A DNA stretch of 64,000 bases. It comes from Neonectria sp. B-13. Its lineage: Eukaryota; Ascomycota; Sordariomycetes; Hypocreales; Nectriaceae. The notes under the pieces were generated by a model that had not been told where the DNA came from, searched no databases, and saw nothing but the letters and a program-made list of their open reading frames with translations. Shown one piece after another: positions 22,676 to 34,791 of this stretch. A program made the position numbers and the translations under genes. Position 1 is the stretch's first letter. Each line of letters starts with the position of its first letter. The stretch spans positions 372,001 through 436,000 of the forward strand of contig NOKP01000021.1 of the NCBI GenBank assembly GCA_002682825.1, read 5' to 3'.

Positions 22676-24628
22676 TCATCCTCGGACCTTCATATATGGA
22701 ACCTGACGCTTAGGATACTGAGCCTTCTGAGAACTGTAACCGCACTTCGAAAACTCTCGGTACTTGCTCGACTTCTTGGTGAAACCGGATTTCTTGTAGG
22801 TCGTGGTAACAGCCTTTGAGCAGGGCAAGTCTATCTCAAAAGTGCTCCATCTTTCATAGGCGACGGTCCCGACCTCATACTGGAAACCATCGTTCGTCAA
22901 AGAGAATTTCTTGAGTTGCTCCCCCAGTCCCGCCAATGCCTCGTTGAAGTCAAGGAGGTACAAAAACAGTTCATCCCTGATGGTTTCCCGGATCCCGTTC
23001 AAGTGGTCGAGCACGTCAGAGGGGGCGTTTTGGAAGTCATCTGGGAAGTCAAGTTCGAAATTGGTATACACGATCTCGAAACCTCGTTGCCCGGCCTGTT
23101 CACCATTGCCCTGGTATTCGGAAACAAGTTGGCTGAGGGGAATGCCGACATCTACTCGAACTCCTTCGGCAAGTTCTGGTATGTCAGTCATGAATGGCAT
23201 AAACTTGACAATGTCTTGAATCGTTTTGAAGCTGCCCGTTTTAATAGCCCGGACCATGAAATCCGCTGATGGAATGGTCTTGATATTTCTTTGCAGCTCA
23301 TCTGCCTGCGTTTCGTAGCTGCCTAGCCGGGCGTTGGGTACATCGAGTGGGCCTCGGGCTGGCCAAAGGTCGTTGGCTAACTCGAGGAACCGGAATGCTA
23401 GTTGCAGCTATTTAGCCGAGGTCATTTCACTCACAATGGTTGTTTTTCTTACTATTGTCCAGGAAATCAATGACGCTCTGAACACCGCACCAGCCCAAAA
23501 CCTCACAAAGAACCCGTTGGTGCTCCTCGATAATAGGGTAGGCGTTATCAGAGCCATCCGATAGCTCGCCGCAGTGTGTATTAAGTTCGTCCGTGAATTG
23601 CTTGAGCTTGATAAGGCGACTATCCCAGCCAAGCAGAAGGTCTTCTAGTGGGCTTGCCATCAATTCATACGCTTTGTTTAGGTATTTGGTGAAAGTGGTG
23701 CTAATCAGGGTTGGGCTACAGGAGCCTCCTCGGCAGGGAGCGACGGCGGCAATCATGGCCTTGTAGGTTGTATCATCAATCTGTGATGTTATTAGAATAC
23801 TCGATAAATTGGTTGCGAGAGTAAATGGGCTACATACCGGTTCACCAGTGGCAAGAGTCATGCCATTAGTGCGCAGTTTCTCCAAGACGGCATTTTTGTT
23901 CGATGTAACGTGAATGCCAACATCATGCAGGCACTTGAACCGGTTAGATTACTTGGGAGAGTAGGGAAATGGGAAATGGAATGAACCATACGGTTTGCAG
24001 ACTTAAAGCCTCATCAAAGATCTTCACGTTGGCTGTGGTCAGCTCACCTCGTTCCGATATTGAAGTGAATTTGCCGTCGCTGCCCATTTTCCGCAGCTTT
24101 GGGTAGCATTCGCAAACAGCTTTCTTCGAACTGATGAACTTGTTTGCAAGCTTCGTGCCCATGACCTTGCGAATGGCTCCGCAGAGGTCAATCTTTTTGT
24201 AAACGATCTGCAAGCCAGTGGGGACGTTCTTCGTCACGATATCAAAGCCTGGGCAAGCTGGTAAGGGCGTGGTTCTTTGGAATGGGCGTCCGCGTGGAAC
24301 TGACCTTGTTGGCAGACGCGTTTGGTGCATGTCTTCGACTTCTTGGGGCCACATTTGTACTTGACAGTCTTCTTAGTCTTGCATTTGTTAGCCTGTTGCC
24401 TGAGTGTCAGCCAAGCTTCAGCCACGCTCCAATATGGATAGGGTGTGACTCTGCCTTCTTGGAGGTCTTCTTTTTCGTCAGAACTTTGACACCAGTGGGA
24501 ACTGTCATCTTGGCTTTGCAGCCCGACAAGTTACCAACACCGGTGCATATCTCGGTCAAAGTGCTTTGCGCAATAACCACATGTGGCAGCAGCACAAGCG
24601 GCAATAGACAAAAAAGTGAAACCTGCAT
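22676..24628 (-). CDS. secreted protein of unknown function, 6 exons
   Basis: Predicted 558 aa. Exons 24628-24450, 24399-24305, 24248-23992, 23933-23838, 23780-23453, 23397-22676; introns 50-58 nt, frame kept throughout. The sequence opens with a signal peptide (about 20 residues, Leu/Val-rich, cleavage near VIA-QS). The mature N-terminus has two related Cys/Lys-rich units sharing VPTG(V/L)-hydrophobic-basic strings (VPTGVKVLTKKK and VPTGLQIVYKKIDLC). A Cys-rich middle (KYKCGPKKSKTCTKRVC, CECYPKL, CGELSDG) and a long helical C-terminal part follow, ending in a basic tail. I do not recognise a family. The first intron has a weak GTCACA donor; intron 3 ends in AAG. Its exon number is high for the region. 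A role outside the cell or in the wall is likely from the signal peptide; nothing more can be said. Confidence 0.72.
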
Positions 24629-25525
24629 TTTTTGGTGGTGTTGAGTGAATGGCTCTTTGGTCCTGATTCCAGTCAGAGAAAACACGGACAAGCTTTTACT
24701 TAAATATCATGATCATTTAATTACTGTCTCGTTCAAAATCGTTAGTCACGGAGATTGATTCACCGATCCCTTTGGGCTTTCGTGGCGCCCTGGCGTCTCT
24801 AGTATGGAGCCGCGGCCGCCGCATCAAGAGTCAATGCTCTGAATTAGGCAGCCCTGTAAGGCGGAATCCGCCTACAGAAGGGAAGATCGTGGCTGCTGGC
24901 ATTCCTGTTCGTTCCGGGGCGTCGTCTGGATCCCAGCTAAAAGGAACCCCCGCAGGAATACCAGCGCCACAATTTTCCAGATCTCCGGGGACGGGAAGCG
25001 CCATCTCAGCTGGGTGGCTCGTGCGTCTTGGCAAAGCAAAGTCAGGAATGTTGGCTTAGCTCACCGAACTTTCACTTAGTCGTATGCCCTTTGTTGCCCC
25101 CGCGAGATGCCAAGCAGGCTCGGTATTTAGGCTGAAATTCCAGTCACTTGCCAAAACAGGATCCAAGCCATGCCGTATGGCGCGGTTTGTCAAGACCAAG
25201 GTAATGGTACGCATAATAAGGTTGAAAACAACTTTTGACACGGCCCAGAACCTTGTCACGCCTAACATTTCTCCCTTGGCTAAAGCCAGCTACGATGCTG
25301 TGGCTGGATCGGAGCATGCAAGTGCTTATTTTCTAGCCCTTTCTTAATAAAACCATGCCTCACTTTGAACCCTGTGTCTAATTCTGGTTGATCAGTTTCT
25401 CTCTGATCCGAAGCAATTCATCGATACTCCACGTCAACCTGAAGCTCCTCGAACTTTTCGCGGGATAAGCCACAGTGGCGATAATCATTTCCCTCTCCAG
25501 AGTCCGAAGTGTCCATCATGCCCCA
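24629..25525. other. intergenic upstream of the secreted-protein gene
   Basis: Contains a relatively GC-rich segment at 24770-25030 with open frames on both strands, but no motif that supports a gene. Confidence 0.4.
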
Positions 25526-26082
25526 TTACAAGTTATCAAGTGTGGAATCGGGTTGCGGAACACCCTCAGGATAATGGCACGCTGCTACAATGGCCATAGA
25601 ACAATTTCCAACCAGAGGAATGGCAGTTGGTAATTTGAAACATCCTGTGATGACGACCCAAACAACCACAAAAAGATTGCAATCAACGAGTACCTACAAG
25701 TTGCAAGGCCTCAGTACAAGTTTCCAGGACCAGACCAGGTTTCAGGTACGACAAAAAAGATACTTTGTGACAACATCCAATGGAGCGATATCGAAACGAT
25801 CAAGAGGGCAACACCAAATCTGTAAGAAAGTGGCGGGAAGTGGCGGGAACGCTGCTGGTCCTGGGGGCTAGAAGAAACCCTATTGCCCCTTTTCTCTCGA
25901 CCAAAGTTGTACCACTGTTTGACAGAGAGCATGCAGATGAAGGGGCCGTTGTATTGAATCGGAAATAAAAGATGAGGTGCATTGTCCAGGAGCATAGCGC
26001 TTATTGTGTTCTTGTCCTTCTTTGAGCCCGGGCCATCGTGACTGTCGAAGTAACCTAGGGCAGTCTCCGACGTCGTACCCAA
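25526..26082 (-). pseudogene. DUF6536-like membrane protein, C-terminal fragment
   Basis: Frame one (26082-25711) reads AMLLDNAPHLLF, QYNGPFICMLSVKQWYNFG, then RVSSSPQDQQRSRHFPPLSY and LLIVSISLHWMLSQSIFFV. This order of blocks (NAPQ-like helix, W-x(n)-RVS-PxGxQRS, PYR, LHWLxSQS) is that of the C-terminal transmembrane part of a large fungal membrane-protein family (DUF6536). The continuation VVVWVVITGCFKLPTAIP and VGNCSMAIVAACHYPEGVP lies in another frame down to a stop at 25526, matching the family's next helix and its G-(S/N)CSxAIxAACHxP motif. The N-terminal DUF6536 domain is absent. It is therefore a 5'-truncated, frameshifted copy. Confidence 0.7.
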
Positions 26083-26686
26083 GCCCGTTTCCCCCAGAGC
26101 CTTGATATCACGAAGGCCAACTAAGTTTTCGGTGCCCTAGATGAGGAGGCTCAACGCAACCCCAATAGTGAGGAATGACCTGTTTCGAAGCAACCCATTG
26201 ATGCAGGGTGAAGGGTCAGTATCAATTAATTAGACGGCCAGTGCCCTTCTTGTTTAGTTAAAATCATTGGAACATTTATTGTGAGGATATAATAAAAGAT
26301 GTCTGTCGTTTTCTGTATTAAAAGTTGGAATAAATTTACCGAATTCAAGTAGTAATGGTTACTAATATGGGCTTCTTTAATTCTATTTCTAATCTGCTTA
26401 TAGTATGGTTCTTGTTGATGAATACTAGTTGTGACCAAGGAATGTGGGAGTTCCTATTTAGAGCACCCTTTATGTTTTCTTATTTCAGTCCCAGTTCTTG
26501 TCACAACTTTAAAAGCTTAGGAGTTCGATTCTTGAAGCCTCACTTCAATGCAGTCAACTCATGTCACACCTAATAGATACCCTTGTCAAGTAAATCATCG
26601 TATTTCGCCGTCTATGGAATTTCTATTTCGCTAGTCTTTTCTCCGCAGCCATTGACTACCCACACTCATCAAATTACAGACAAAAC
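26083..26686. other. intergenic, AT-rich
   Basis: AT-rich 26220-26420 without recognisable coding content; 3' flank of the alcohol dehydrogenase gene. Confidence 0.45.
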
Positions 26687-27804
26687 TCAGTCGCTGACCT
26701 TGAGAACATAGCGTCCAACAATTTGGTTCGCCTTCATCATGTCGAATACGCTCTGGAGGTCCTCCAGCTTGGCGATCTTGAAGGGCGCCTTGACTGAGCC
26801 CTGGACGAAGAAGTCAATCGCTTCTGCGGTATCCTGTCGGTTGCCAACGTAGGATCCCTTGACGCTGATGCACCGTACCACGGCGTCAAACACAGGCACC
26901 TGGTAGTTTCCGCCAGCGGGCATGCCGATGCAAACGACGGTACCGTTGGATCGGACGTACTGGATGGCCTGCTGGAATGGCCTGTCCGAGGCGGCGAGGA
27001 GAAGGACGGCGTGAGGTCCGCGGCCTTCGGAGGTTGCGGCCTTGACATCGGCGACGATGTTCCGTGACGTGGTGAAGTCGATGTATGTGGTAGCTCCAAG
27101 ATCCATGCATGCTTGTCCCTTATCCGCACCGCCGTCGATAGCAATGGGATGCATGCCCATGGCCTTAGCGTATTGGATAGCAAGGTTGCCCAGGCCGCCG
27201 CCGGCGCCGACAATGGCAACGTAGCCGCCTGGCTGGACACCCGACACCCTGAGGCCCTTGTATACCGTCAGGCCGGCGCAGAGGATAGGCGCAACAGCGG
27301 CCAAGTCGCACTCCTTGGGAATGCGAGCAACATGCGCAGCCTTGGCCACGGCGTACTGCTGGAAAGAACCGTCGACGGTGTATCCGGAGAGCTGGGCATG
27401 GTCGCATAGCGGCTCAAGAGACTGGATGCAGAAGGAACATGCCAGGCACGATGAGTGAAGCCACTTGATGCCAGCGTGGTCGCCAATTTCGATATCTGTG
27501 ACGTACTCTCCCTTGGCAACGACGACGCCAGCGCCTTCGTGGCCGCCGATGACGGGGGTCTTTCGCTCGAGGGGCCAGTCACCATTGAGGGCGTGCAGGT
27601 CGGTGTGGCAGACGCCCGAGTATTTGATGTTGATGAGGACCTCATCGGGGCCTGGTTGCCTGACGGGAATCTTCTTGTAGGTCGTGGCTGATTGAATTGT
27701 GAGTATAAATAATGCGTGCACTGGGAGTGTTAATGTCGCAACTTACTACCGGTCTGCTCGATGACTTGGGCCCATTGCTCAGTGGGGATCTCAAAGGTGG
27801 CCAT
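26687..27804 (-). CDS. zinc-dependent alcohol dehydrogenase (ADH1 type)
   Basis: Predicted 352 aa from exons 27804-27747 and 27687-26687. The intron (GTAAGT...CAATCAG, 59 nt) sits after [19 protein letters not shown], a usual position in fungal ADH genes. Catalytic zinc ligands: Cys in SGVCHTDLH, His in GGHEGAG and Cys in EPLCDHA. Structural zinc: four Cys in [15 protein letters not shown] preceded by WLHSS. Rossmann fold GAGGGLG with Asp/Gly in AIDGGADKG, indicating NAD(H). Length and motifs match cytosolic tetrameric fungal ADHs that interconvert acetaldehyde and ethanol, although paralogues act on other short alcohols. Intact. A TATA box lies about 110 bases upstream. Confidence 0.92.
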
Positions 27805-27912
27805 TGTGAATGTGTGATTATTGGATGTGTGGTTGGTGTTCGTGTGTGTTGTAGACAGATGATAGTATTCGATGTTGAGAATGATGATACTATTTCCCCG
27901 ATGTCGCGTACA

Positions 27913-27920
27913 CTTATATA
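27913..27920 (-). promoter_or_regulatory. TATA box of the alcohol dehydrogenase gene
   Basis: TATATAAG on the minus strand, about 110 bases upstream of the ATG at 27804, followed by a pyrimidine-poor leader; typical of strongly expressed fungal ADH genes. Confidence 0.6.
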
Positions 27921-28470
27921 CTCTCCTCGCCTCGGTGTGTCTTCGTCCTCACGTCACGCCAGATGGGGACGTATTCGGTCCATCTACTCGATGTCACACC
28001 AAGACGTGGGCCCAGCATGGATCCACGGGATAACCGAGACACGCTACACGGAGGCGCAACAGCGGCAACACGCTACTTTGACGTTCTGGGACGGACCGAA
28101 AAGCCGGTGATTCTTATCATTTTGAGCCTCATGTTTGATGCTTGCCGGGCCAAGTGGCCTTACGCCGTTGCGTGATTTCGGGAGCTGCGGTGAGCCATCT
28201 TCACCGACAGGGGTGGAACCCATGCAGGAACATGACGGCGGTGGCAACTGTCATATCAGGGCATGAACCCGTAAATGCTGCTGCCCCGTCTAAAACTCGG
28301 CCCGTAAAGAGTGGTATGGTCTAAATCAGGGTGGGATACGTAGCTAATAGTGGGCGACCGACAATGAGCTGACATTTCCACCCTGCATGAGTAGGGAGGG
28401 GTTCGTACCTTTTGGCGCGGCGGTCAAGTCAATCGTCGTTTATGATAGCGGCGAGCGCTGCTATTGGGAG
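27921..28470. other. intergenic upstream of ADH
   Basis: Promoter flank of ADH. No coding frame supported. Confidence 0.4.
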
Positions 28471-28473
28471 CGC

Positions 28474-28711
28474 AAAGCTGTAGCTAATTGATGTCAGCTA
28501 TTAGCTAATTGTTGCGCGTGAAGTTGCTGGAACGTAGATCGGCGACCCCCGTCCTCGGGAACGCCACGCTGCAGCTAGCTTAATTGGCGTCACTTATTGG
28601 CCAATTGCGGCACGCGAGGTGGCTGAAATGGACTGCGCCACGCGGCTTTCCTCGGAGGAAGCTCCGCTAAGAAACTGAGTCTCAAAATCATCAACTTCTC
28701 TTGACGCTTTA
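28474..28711. repeat. degenerate repeat, copy A (with internal tandem unit)
   Basis: Two related units of about 58 bases follow one another: one at 28474-28531 (GCTGTAGCTAATTGATGTCA ... GAAGTTGCTGGAA) and one at 28567-28626 (GCTGCAGCTAGCTTAATTGG ... GAGGTGGCTGAAA). The segment 28619-28711 (TGGCTGAAATGGACTGCGCC ... ACTTCTCTTGACGCTTT) is repeated at 47797-47888. It is non-coding and diverged, most likely a remnant of a dispersed element. Confidence 0.6.
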
Positions 28712-29980
28712 ATTCACCCTCAAATGCCATATACGGAAGCGACACGAGAATGAGGGTACGGTCCAGATATTGAAGGACAGTATCGGATTATTGGCTCAAT
28801 ATTTCTCCTACAAACCCAAGAAACCATCTGAAGGACTGCGACAATAGCAAAGCGTACTCGTAGGGCTCATCCCAACCGACGACGCTTGGCTGTAGGGTGT
28901 CACGGTTAGTCGGGTTCATTCGAGCAGACAGGAAGCACTCACTTACAAGCGAAATCTGAGAAGAATCAGACCACCAATCCCTAGGTATTCGCCGAATCAA
29001 CTAATAGGACCGACCAATAGGTCCCATTAATTCGTTGGCTGTAGGGTACCGCAGCACCAATTGGAGCCATGGCGCCGGACAGCCCCGTTGACAGGTTGCG
29101 GGATTTCCAGGTGGGATGTTGATCGTGACCAAGGCAACGGCGTTTGAGGTAATGAAGCGCCCCCAACACCCATGAATCCTTGTGTATGGAAAACCTGACG
29201 ATTGAACGCATGAACTCGGTGACGAGAGACCACATCACCCACCACACCGAAGCGCAGATGGAAGTCCGTTTGGGATCGAACACAGCCAGCGATGACGTAG
29301 GTGCCTTGCGTCAATCTCTTTGTTCATTAGCAAAGAATGTGGAACAAGAGGGAGTTCTTACGGATAGGAAGCTATAATCCAAGCTGCTACGTCTCGACGA
29401 AGACCCAAGCCGTCTGTCATCTTGAGGGTCGCGCAAATACCGGCGCCAAAAGGGTCATCTTCGAAATCCGTGAGGGACTGCCAATTAAATGTCCTCAAAA
29501 TAACATACCTACAGAAGCTGAGTATTTACTATATTGGCAATAAGTAGAGCTTTTCTCGATCCGCTCAGACAGTCTTCGTCGACCTTCAGCTGATTCTCAT
29601 CCGGGCGACTTAGGCTATTCTTGGCCTCCGTTGGCTTCTGGTCTTGGGACATGACCAGAAAAGATTATGAATAGAATTGCGCTATAAAGATAGAGTTGAC
29701 CGAATGTACGAAGTGTCAAATACGCTGTGTTTCTGCACGCCTTCATCGATATTTCCTCGTTCTCTTGTCCTCCATTATTCTTTTACAGAACGCTAATGGT
29801 AAAGTAACTTGGCTTAAAGCATGACACAACGCTACAATTAAGTATCCATACCCGCATCATTCCAGAATCGGAAACAAAACATGTTACAGATCATTGCCTA
29901 GAAAAAAAGACTTGGTTACAGGTCATGTCCGATCGTAGTGTGACATAAATAGCGGCATAAATGCCTCAAACACTTCTTGC
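28712..29980. other. gene-poor region
   Basis: Short open frames only (for example 28788-29000 and 29027-29314, minus strand), with no family motif. A short GGCTGTAGGGT repeat occurs at about 28888 and 29038. Confidence 0.4.
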
Positions 29981-30011
29981 CGAGCCAGACTTGTGACCCA
30001 TTTTCAAAGAC

Positions 30012-30359
30012 AATATGGCAGCTCCTGTCACGGAGAGAGAGTCTCTCGCACGGGGGATTCATTACAAATGACACTACTTGAATACTTTTTCTTGTCAGGG
30101 TCCAATTCTGCTACTTCTGCACGGCGGCACGACTTTTGGTGGTGCTGCCATTCAGCTACTGGCACTTCTTCAGCCGGAGTGCGTTTCTGGAGTCATGATC
30201 ATGAACGGACTCATCGTGACGACTTTGTATCATCTCGTGAACTTTGACGAAGACCAAAAAAGCTGTCAGAGTACACCATCGCATACGACCAATATCAGGA
30301 AGGCGACGACAAAAGCGAAGCCCACATCGTTCGAACCATCAAGGATTCTGTACATATAA
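30012..30359 (+). pseudogene. alpha/beta-hydrolase N-terminal fragment
   Basis: From about 30096 the frame reads GPILLLLHGGTTFGGAAIQL then LLQPECVSGVMIMNGLIV. This resembles the strand-3 HGG oxyanion-hole region and following helix of alpha/beta hydrolases. An ATG at 30014 (AAPVTERESLARGIHYK) could be the original start, but a stop separates it from the HGG block, and no Gly-x-Ser-x-Gly follows. The fragment ends after about 60 further residues in unrelated sequence. A relic is the simplest reading; confidence is modest because only one motif is present. Confidence 0.35.
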
Positions 30360-31887
30360 TTGATCCGGGATTATCTAACTGCTTCTTCTGTACATGGCAT
30401 GCTTAGCTACTACAAGAAGAACTACCCTGTTCCGTCAGCGGTCTGAAAGTCTGGACTAGTCTTGCACTTTTTTATTAGGTGATACATCATATGGGGTCAA
30501 CCCCCGAAAGGGGCCGAATCCTTGCAGATTGTGTAGGGCTATCGTTTTGGCTGCCGCTTTCAGTGCCAATAGTTCTGTCTTAGCTTGAGCGGCCCGTGCC
30601 ATTCCCACTTCTTCACGAACTGATACTAACGACAATAGCTTGATGTTCTCACAGCTGAGCTCTGCCCTCCTGCCCCGATCTGTTCCATTTTGGCATAAAC
30701 TCGTCCTTGAACGTTCCTAGTCTTGCAAAAGAGGCGAGCTGTTCGAAAAGCTGTTCCGCAGTGCTTTACGACTTCTCTTGACCGCTATTGTCCTCGCGCT
30801 GACTGCTCCGAGCTGCTTCAATATGTCGAGCGGGCACCAATCGCATTTCGCATCTTGTCTCACCACGTCGACGCCGCAGTCAGATGGCTGACGCAGCCAA
30901 ATGCATCGACAGCTTGGCCTAAATTCTGTCATTTATTATCGCTTTTCCGCCCTGCTTGATGAAATCATTAGTCGCGGGGAACTTGTTCTGCAGTCGAATG
31001 CTCCTCACTCCCTGAAGCAGGTCGGATCTGGTCAGCTCTTGTTGCTTACCGGGTTCGAGCAAACAGCCAATACATTGCAACAGTAAACTTTGGTGACTAG
31101 CGAGAATGATGGTAGCTTGCACTGTTTATCGCGTGACAGGTTATTTCGAGGCAAATGGAACATGCTGTCTATCAATGAGCGATACGAAGTTTGCTATGCT
31201 TCCCCCACACTGCTGACGAGGATCACTGCATCAAACGAAGATCCACTGTCGGATTTAGAACGCCAAGAAATGAGTAAGACATAAGGCGGACCATTTCCAG
31301 ATTTGCAATACTACGTGGTCGAGATCCAGTATTTCAGACTTGCTAAGACGGGGTAGAGATTTGATCAGCGGTGGAAGCTTGTCGTCACAAACTGGAACGT
31401 GGGGTATCAAGTCCATTTGCATGTTCCGGCAGTGAACGGTAAGAGGGACTGTTAGATTTGCATCCTCAAGTAAAACGTTAACGGTGTACAACACCAAGTA
31501 TGGTTAGCCACAAGCCTCTCAGCCAGCCTCAATATTGAGAATGCGTACCAATCTAGATAGTTCCACGTCAGTCCATTTCAGCCAGCCTCAACTCGATCTA
31601 GATGCCTATAGATGCATACGCGTAATCCTTTACGCTTTGATTCCAGTCAGCCTGCTCTGCGCAATGCCAGTTCATGCATATCACGGCTGGACTAGCGTGG
31701 TTTAGGAGACATTCACTGACCGATGGAAAGAAAGTAGAACTAGTGGCGTGGACTTGATCGCCAGGCACACAAAAGATAAAAAGTCGGCTTCGACAGTCTT
31801 GTCTAGTGCCATTTCATATCTCATTCTATCAATTGCAACCTCATCTACCATCTTAGTCACGCTGATATTCGCTTCTCCTTTGCAACC
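30360..31887. other. gene-poor region upstream of tyrosinase
   Basis: Several open frames of 60-80 codons on both strands (30717-31122, 31255-31497) have no recognisable domain. The last few hundred bases are the promoter of the tyrosinase gene. Confidence 0.4.
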
Positions 31888-34285
31888 ATGTCTGACGGCA
31901 CCGGTATCTATGCAATCACCGGGATTCCTCCCCCGGAGGGTCTCAAGTCCCGCACTGACCAGATTCCCTATATACCGGGAATGCCTCTGCGTCACGAAAT
32001 CTCCGAGCTGGCCAAGCCTGAGACTCAAGAAGGCAAAGACCAGTGGACTCTGTTTGTTCTGGCCTTGGAGAAATTCAAGGCCATGCCCGTGAATGAAAAG
32101 TTGTCCTATTTCCAGATAGCCGGCATTCATGACTACCCACGCGTTTCGTGGGATCAAGGCAATCCACAGGCGGGAAAGGGCAGCTACTGCACCCATAACA
32201 AGCTGAACTTTTCCACCTGGCACAGGGTGTACATGCTACTTTTCGAGGTAAGTAGTCCATTCGCTTCTTAAGGACGCACGTTGACACAGTCTTAGCAACT
32301 CGTGTGGAAGCACATGAACGAAATCGTTGATGCTTGGGGTCTTCCAACCTCTGAAACTGCCAGATGGAAGAAGGCAGCGGACACGTGGCGTATGCCTTAC
32401 TGGGACTGGGCTCGCAAGCAGACGTACACTCAGAACTTTGCTCTCCCAGAAGTTCTCACGCAGCTCACTGTGGAGATCTTCCCGCCGGAGAGCCTCAAAG
32501 GCAAGATCCAAAACCCGGCAGCGTATTCAAACCCACTCTATGGCTTCGAAAATCCGGAGAAGAACGATGATGGAAGCCCACGGAAGCTTGGTGATATGCC
32601 TGCCGACAAGGAACTGTGGAATATCCCGGACAATGATCCGAAAAACCTGGGCAACAACCCGGCGAACCCAGCTGTCAACCCAGTGAGTTACGTAACTCTC
32701 CTTAACTGATAACAACGTCTGACTCTTGTAGTGGAGCCTCACTCCCGGTACAGGACGCTGGGGCATCGAGATCGACGATGCAAAAGAGTACACGGGGCTT
32801 AACGGAGTGAACAACTTCAATGCTGCCAACGCGTTCATCGCAAACATGGAGAAACCTAATCACTGGTATGCCTACAATCCGGGAAACCTGTCAGATTCCG
32901 TCAATCGCATGCTATCCAAGGAGTACAATTCCACCTGGGGCACCTTTGCGTCAACCAAATGGGCCGAGGACGCCAACGATCCTCAAACTTCACCTGCTTG
33001 GTTGTCTCTGGAGTACATCCATAATAACGTCCACGTATGTTTTCCCGCAATGTTCAAGGAGGTGCGATCTGATCACAATCTATAGAACATCACCGGCGGC
33101 TCCGATTTCCAGAAAGGGAACGGAGTGGGACACATGTCAGATGTTCCTGTGGCGGCCTTTGATCCCATCTTCTGGCTCCACCACTGGTTCGTCTTTGCCT
33201 CTTGATGGAAATTTGCATTATCGACTAACTAATTTAGTCAAATCGACCGCCTCTTGGCCATCTGGCAAGCCTTGCACTGGGATCTCTGGTGGGACACGAA
33301 GGAGCCTCCACCGACCCAGCCGGGTGTTGAACCTGATGCGACAGAGAATACTCTCCTTCACCCATTCCACAACAAAACCAATGGGAACAAGGACACGGAC
33401 GTGTGGACATCGAAGGATGTCCGAGATTGGACCAAGCTTCACTACCAGTACGACGATCTCGAGCCAAACCCCAGTGCTTTGAACCCCGACGGTTCCTTGA
33501 ATGAAGCACAGTACAAGACTGAACTCGAGGCCTACGTTCACAAAACCTACCCTGGTACCGCACATGTCGTCGGAACTATCAGGACCATTGAAAACATCCG
33601 TATTCCCAAGGGTCTTTCTGGAGAAGAAGGCAAGGCTTTTGATGACTACATCATCAACGTCCAGTATGACCGCTATGCTCTTGAGGGAACATCATACTCG
33701 ATCAGATTCTTCCTTGGTGGCCCCAAGAATAAGTCCCAGACAGACTATGTCGAAGAAAACTACATCGGCGAAGTCTTCACCTTCACGGCCCCCTTCTCCT
33801 CTGAAACGGAGGGTGGCTGCCAGAACTGCAAGAAACAAGCTGCAGACAAAGTGCTGTCTCAAGGCCAGATCCCCATCACCATCCAACTTCTGAATCATAT
33901 CTACGACAAGGAGACCAATCACCCTATCCAGGATTATGAGCAGGTAACTGACTATCTTCGGCTGCATCTTAACTGGAAGTTTGTGCAACATGGAGGCCAA
34001 GAGCTGGACGCAGAGGACTTTCCAAACACCAAGATCTCCGTCTTGCAAGGAACGGCCAAGCCCAGGTATACAAAACCTGAGAAGAGCGCCGCAGCCGATA
34101 TTCTGTCTGTGTCTTCCCTGCAGGTCAACTCTTACGCTGCCGAGGAATCCAACAGCCTGGTTCCCGTCTCGGCCGAGTCTGTCCCAAAAGACTCTGTTGC
34201 TTTGCCACCTAAATTCTACGGCTACACACCGGTGTATGAGGCAACTAAAGGGAAGGATTATGGTTTGGAGCCTATTCCTGCTTGA
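31888..34285 (+). CDS. tyrosinase (type-3 copper polyphenol oxidase), 5 exons
   Basis: Predicted 732 aa. Exons 31888-32247, 32296-32682, 32732-33034, 33086-33186, 33238-34285; introns 48-51 nt, all canonical and in frame. Copper-A ligands are His81 (AGIHDYP), His103 and His112 (CTHNKLNFSTWHR); Cys101 in the CTH motif would form the thioether to His103. Copper-B: His346 and His350 (YIHNNVHNITGG) and the HH of DPIFWLHHCQIDR at 382-383, whose codons are spliced across intron 4. The protein oxidises monophenols to o-quinones (melanin or phenolic metabolism). The C-terminal 350 residues form the usual extension, with a CQNCKKQ motif, that caps the active site until proteolysis. No signal peptide, as for fungal intracellular tyrosinases. 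Convergent with the quinone-oxidoreductase-type gene. Confidence 0.93.
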
Positions 34286-34791
34286 GCTTGGGTTTAGTTA
34301 GTATGATAGTACTGGACACTACTTCTTTCTCGGTCCTAGTCGACCTAAATTAAATTGTGTATTTCTTTTTAAACTCATGTCTCAATCGAATTGTCTTGGC
34401 GTAAACCGAAAAATCCTTAGTTTAACCTATCTACGATTAGAGATCAGTCGCACGTCGTTCCGCAGAGAAAATATGTTCATATCCGCCTTTTAGTAGCTTA
34501 ACTCATCCTTAACTGACTCGCCATCAAGTAGCTAGTCGCCCCCAGGGAGGAAATAATTCTAAGAGTGGATTCCTATAGACCTATCGCGACGTGAATAGTA
34601 TTTCGTAGCTTCACAGTGTTAGCATCACTGCTTGCCAGTCTCCAAGGCCTAAATTACCTCATATTTACGGTACATGACTGCTTTATCACGCATCAAATAG
34701 GTCAATATGTGAAATGGGTGCAATATGACTTCCTCTTAACGATAGTTAATTATTGCCGAGACACAAGTATCTGCTCTTTAGAAAGCCTAAT
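34286..34791. other. intergenic between convergent genes
   Basis: Shared 3' flank of tyrosinase and the MDR oxidoreductase; AT-rich, nothing coding seen. Confidence 0.5.

Noticed and set aside
24772..25059. 95-codon GC-rich plus-strand frame
   Set aside because: Open on both strands because of base composition; no recognisable protein features.
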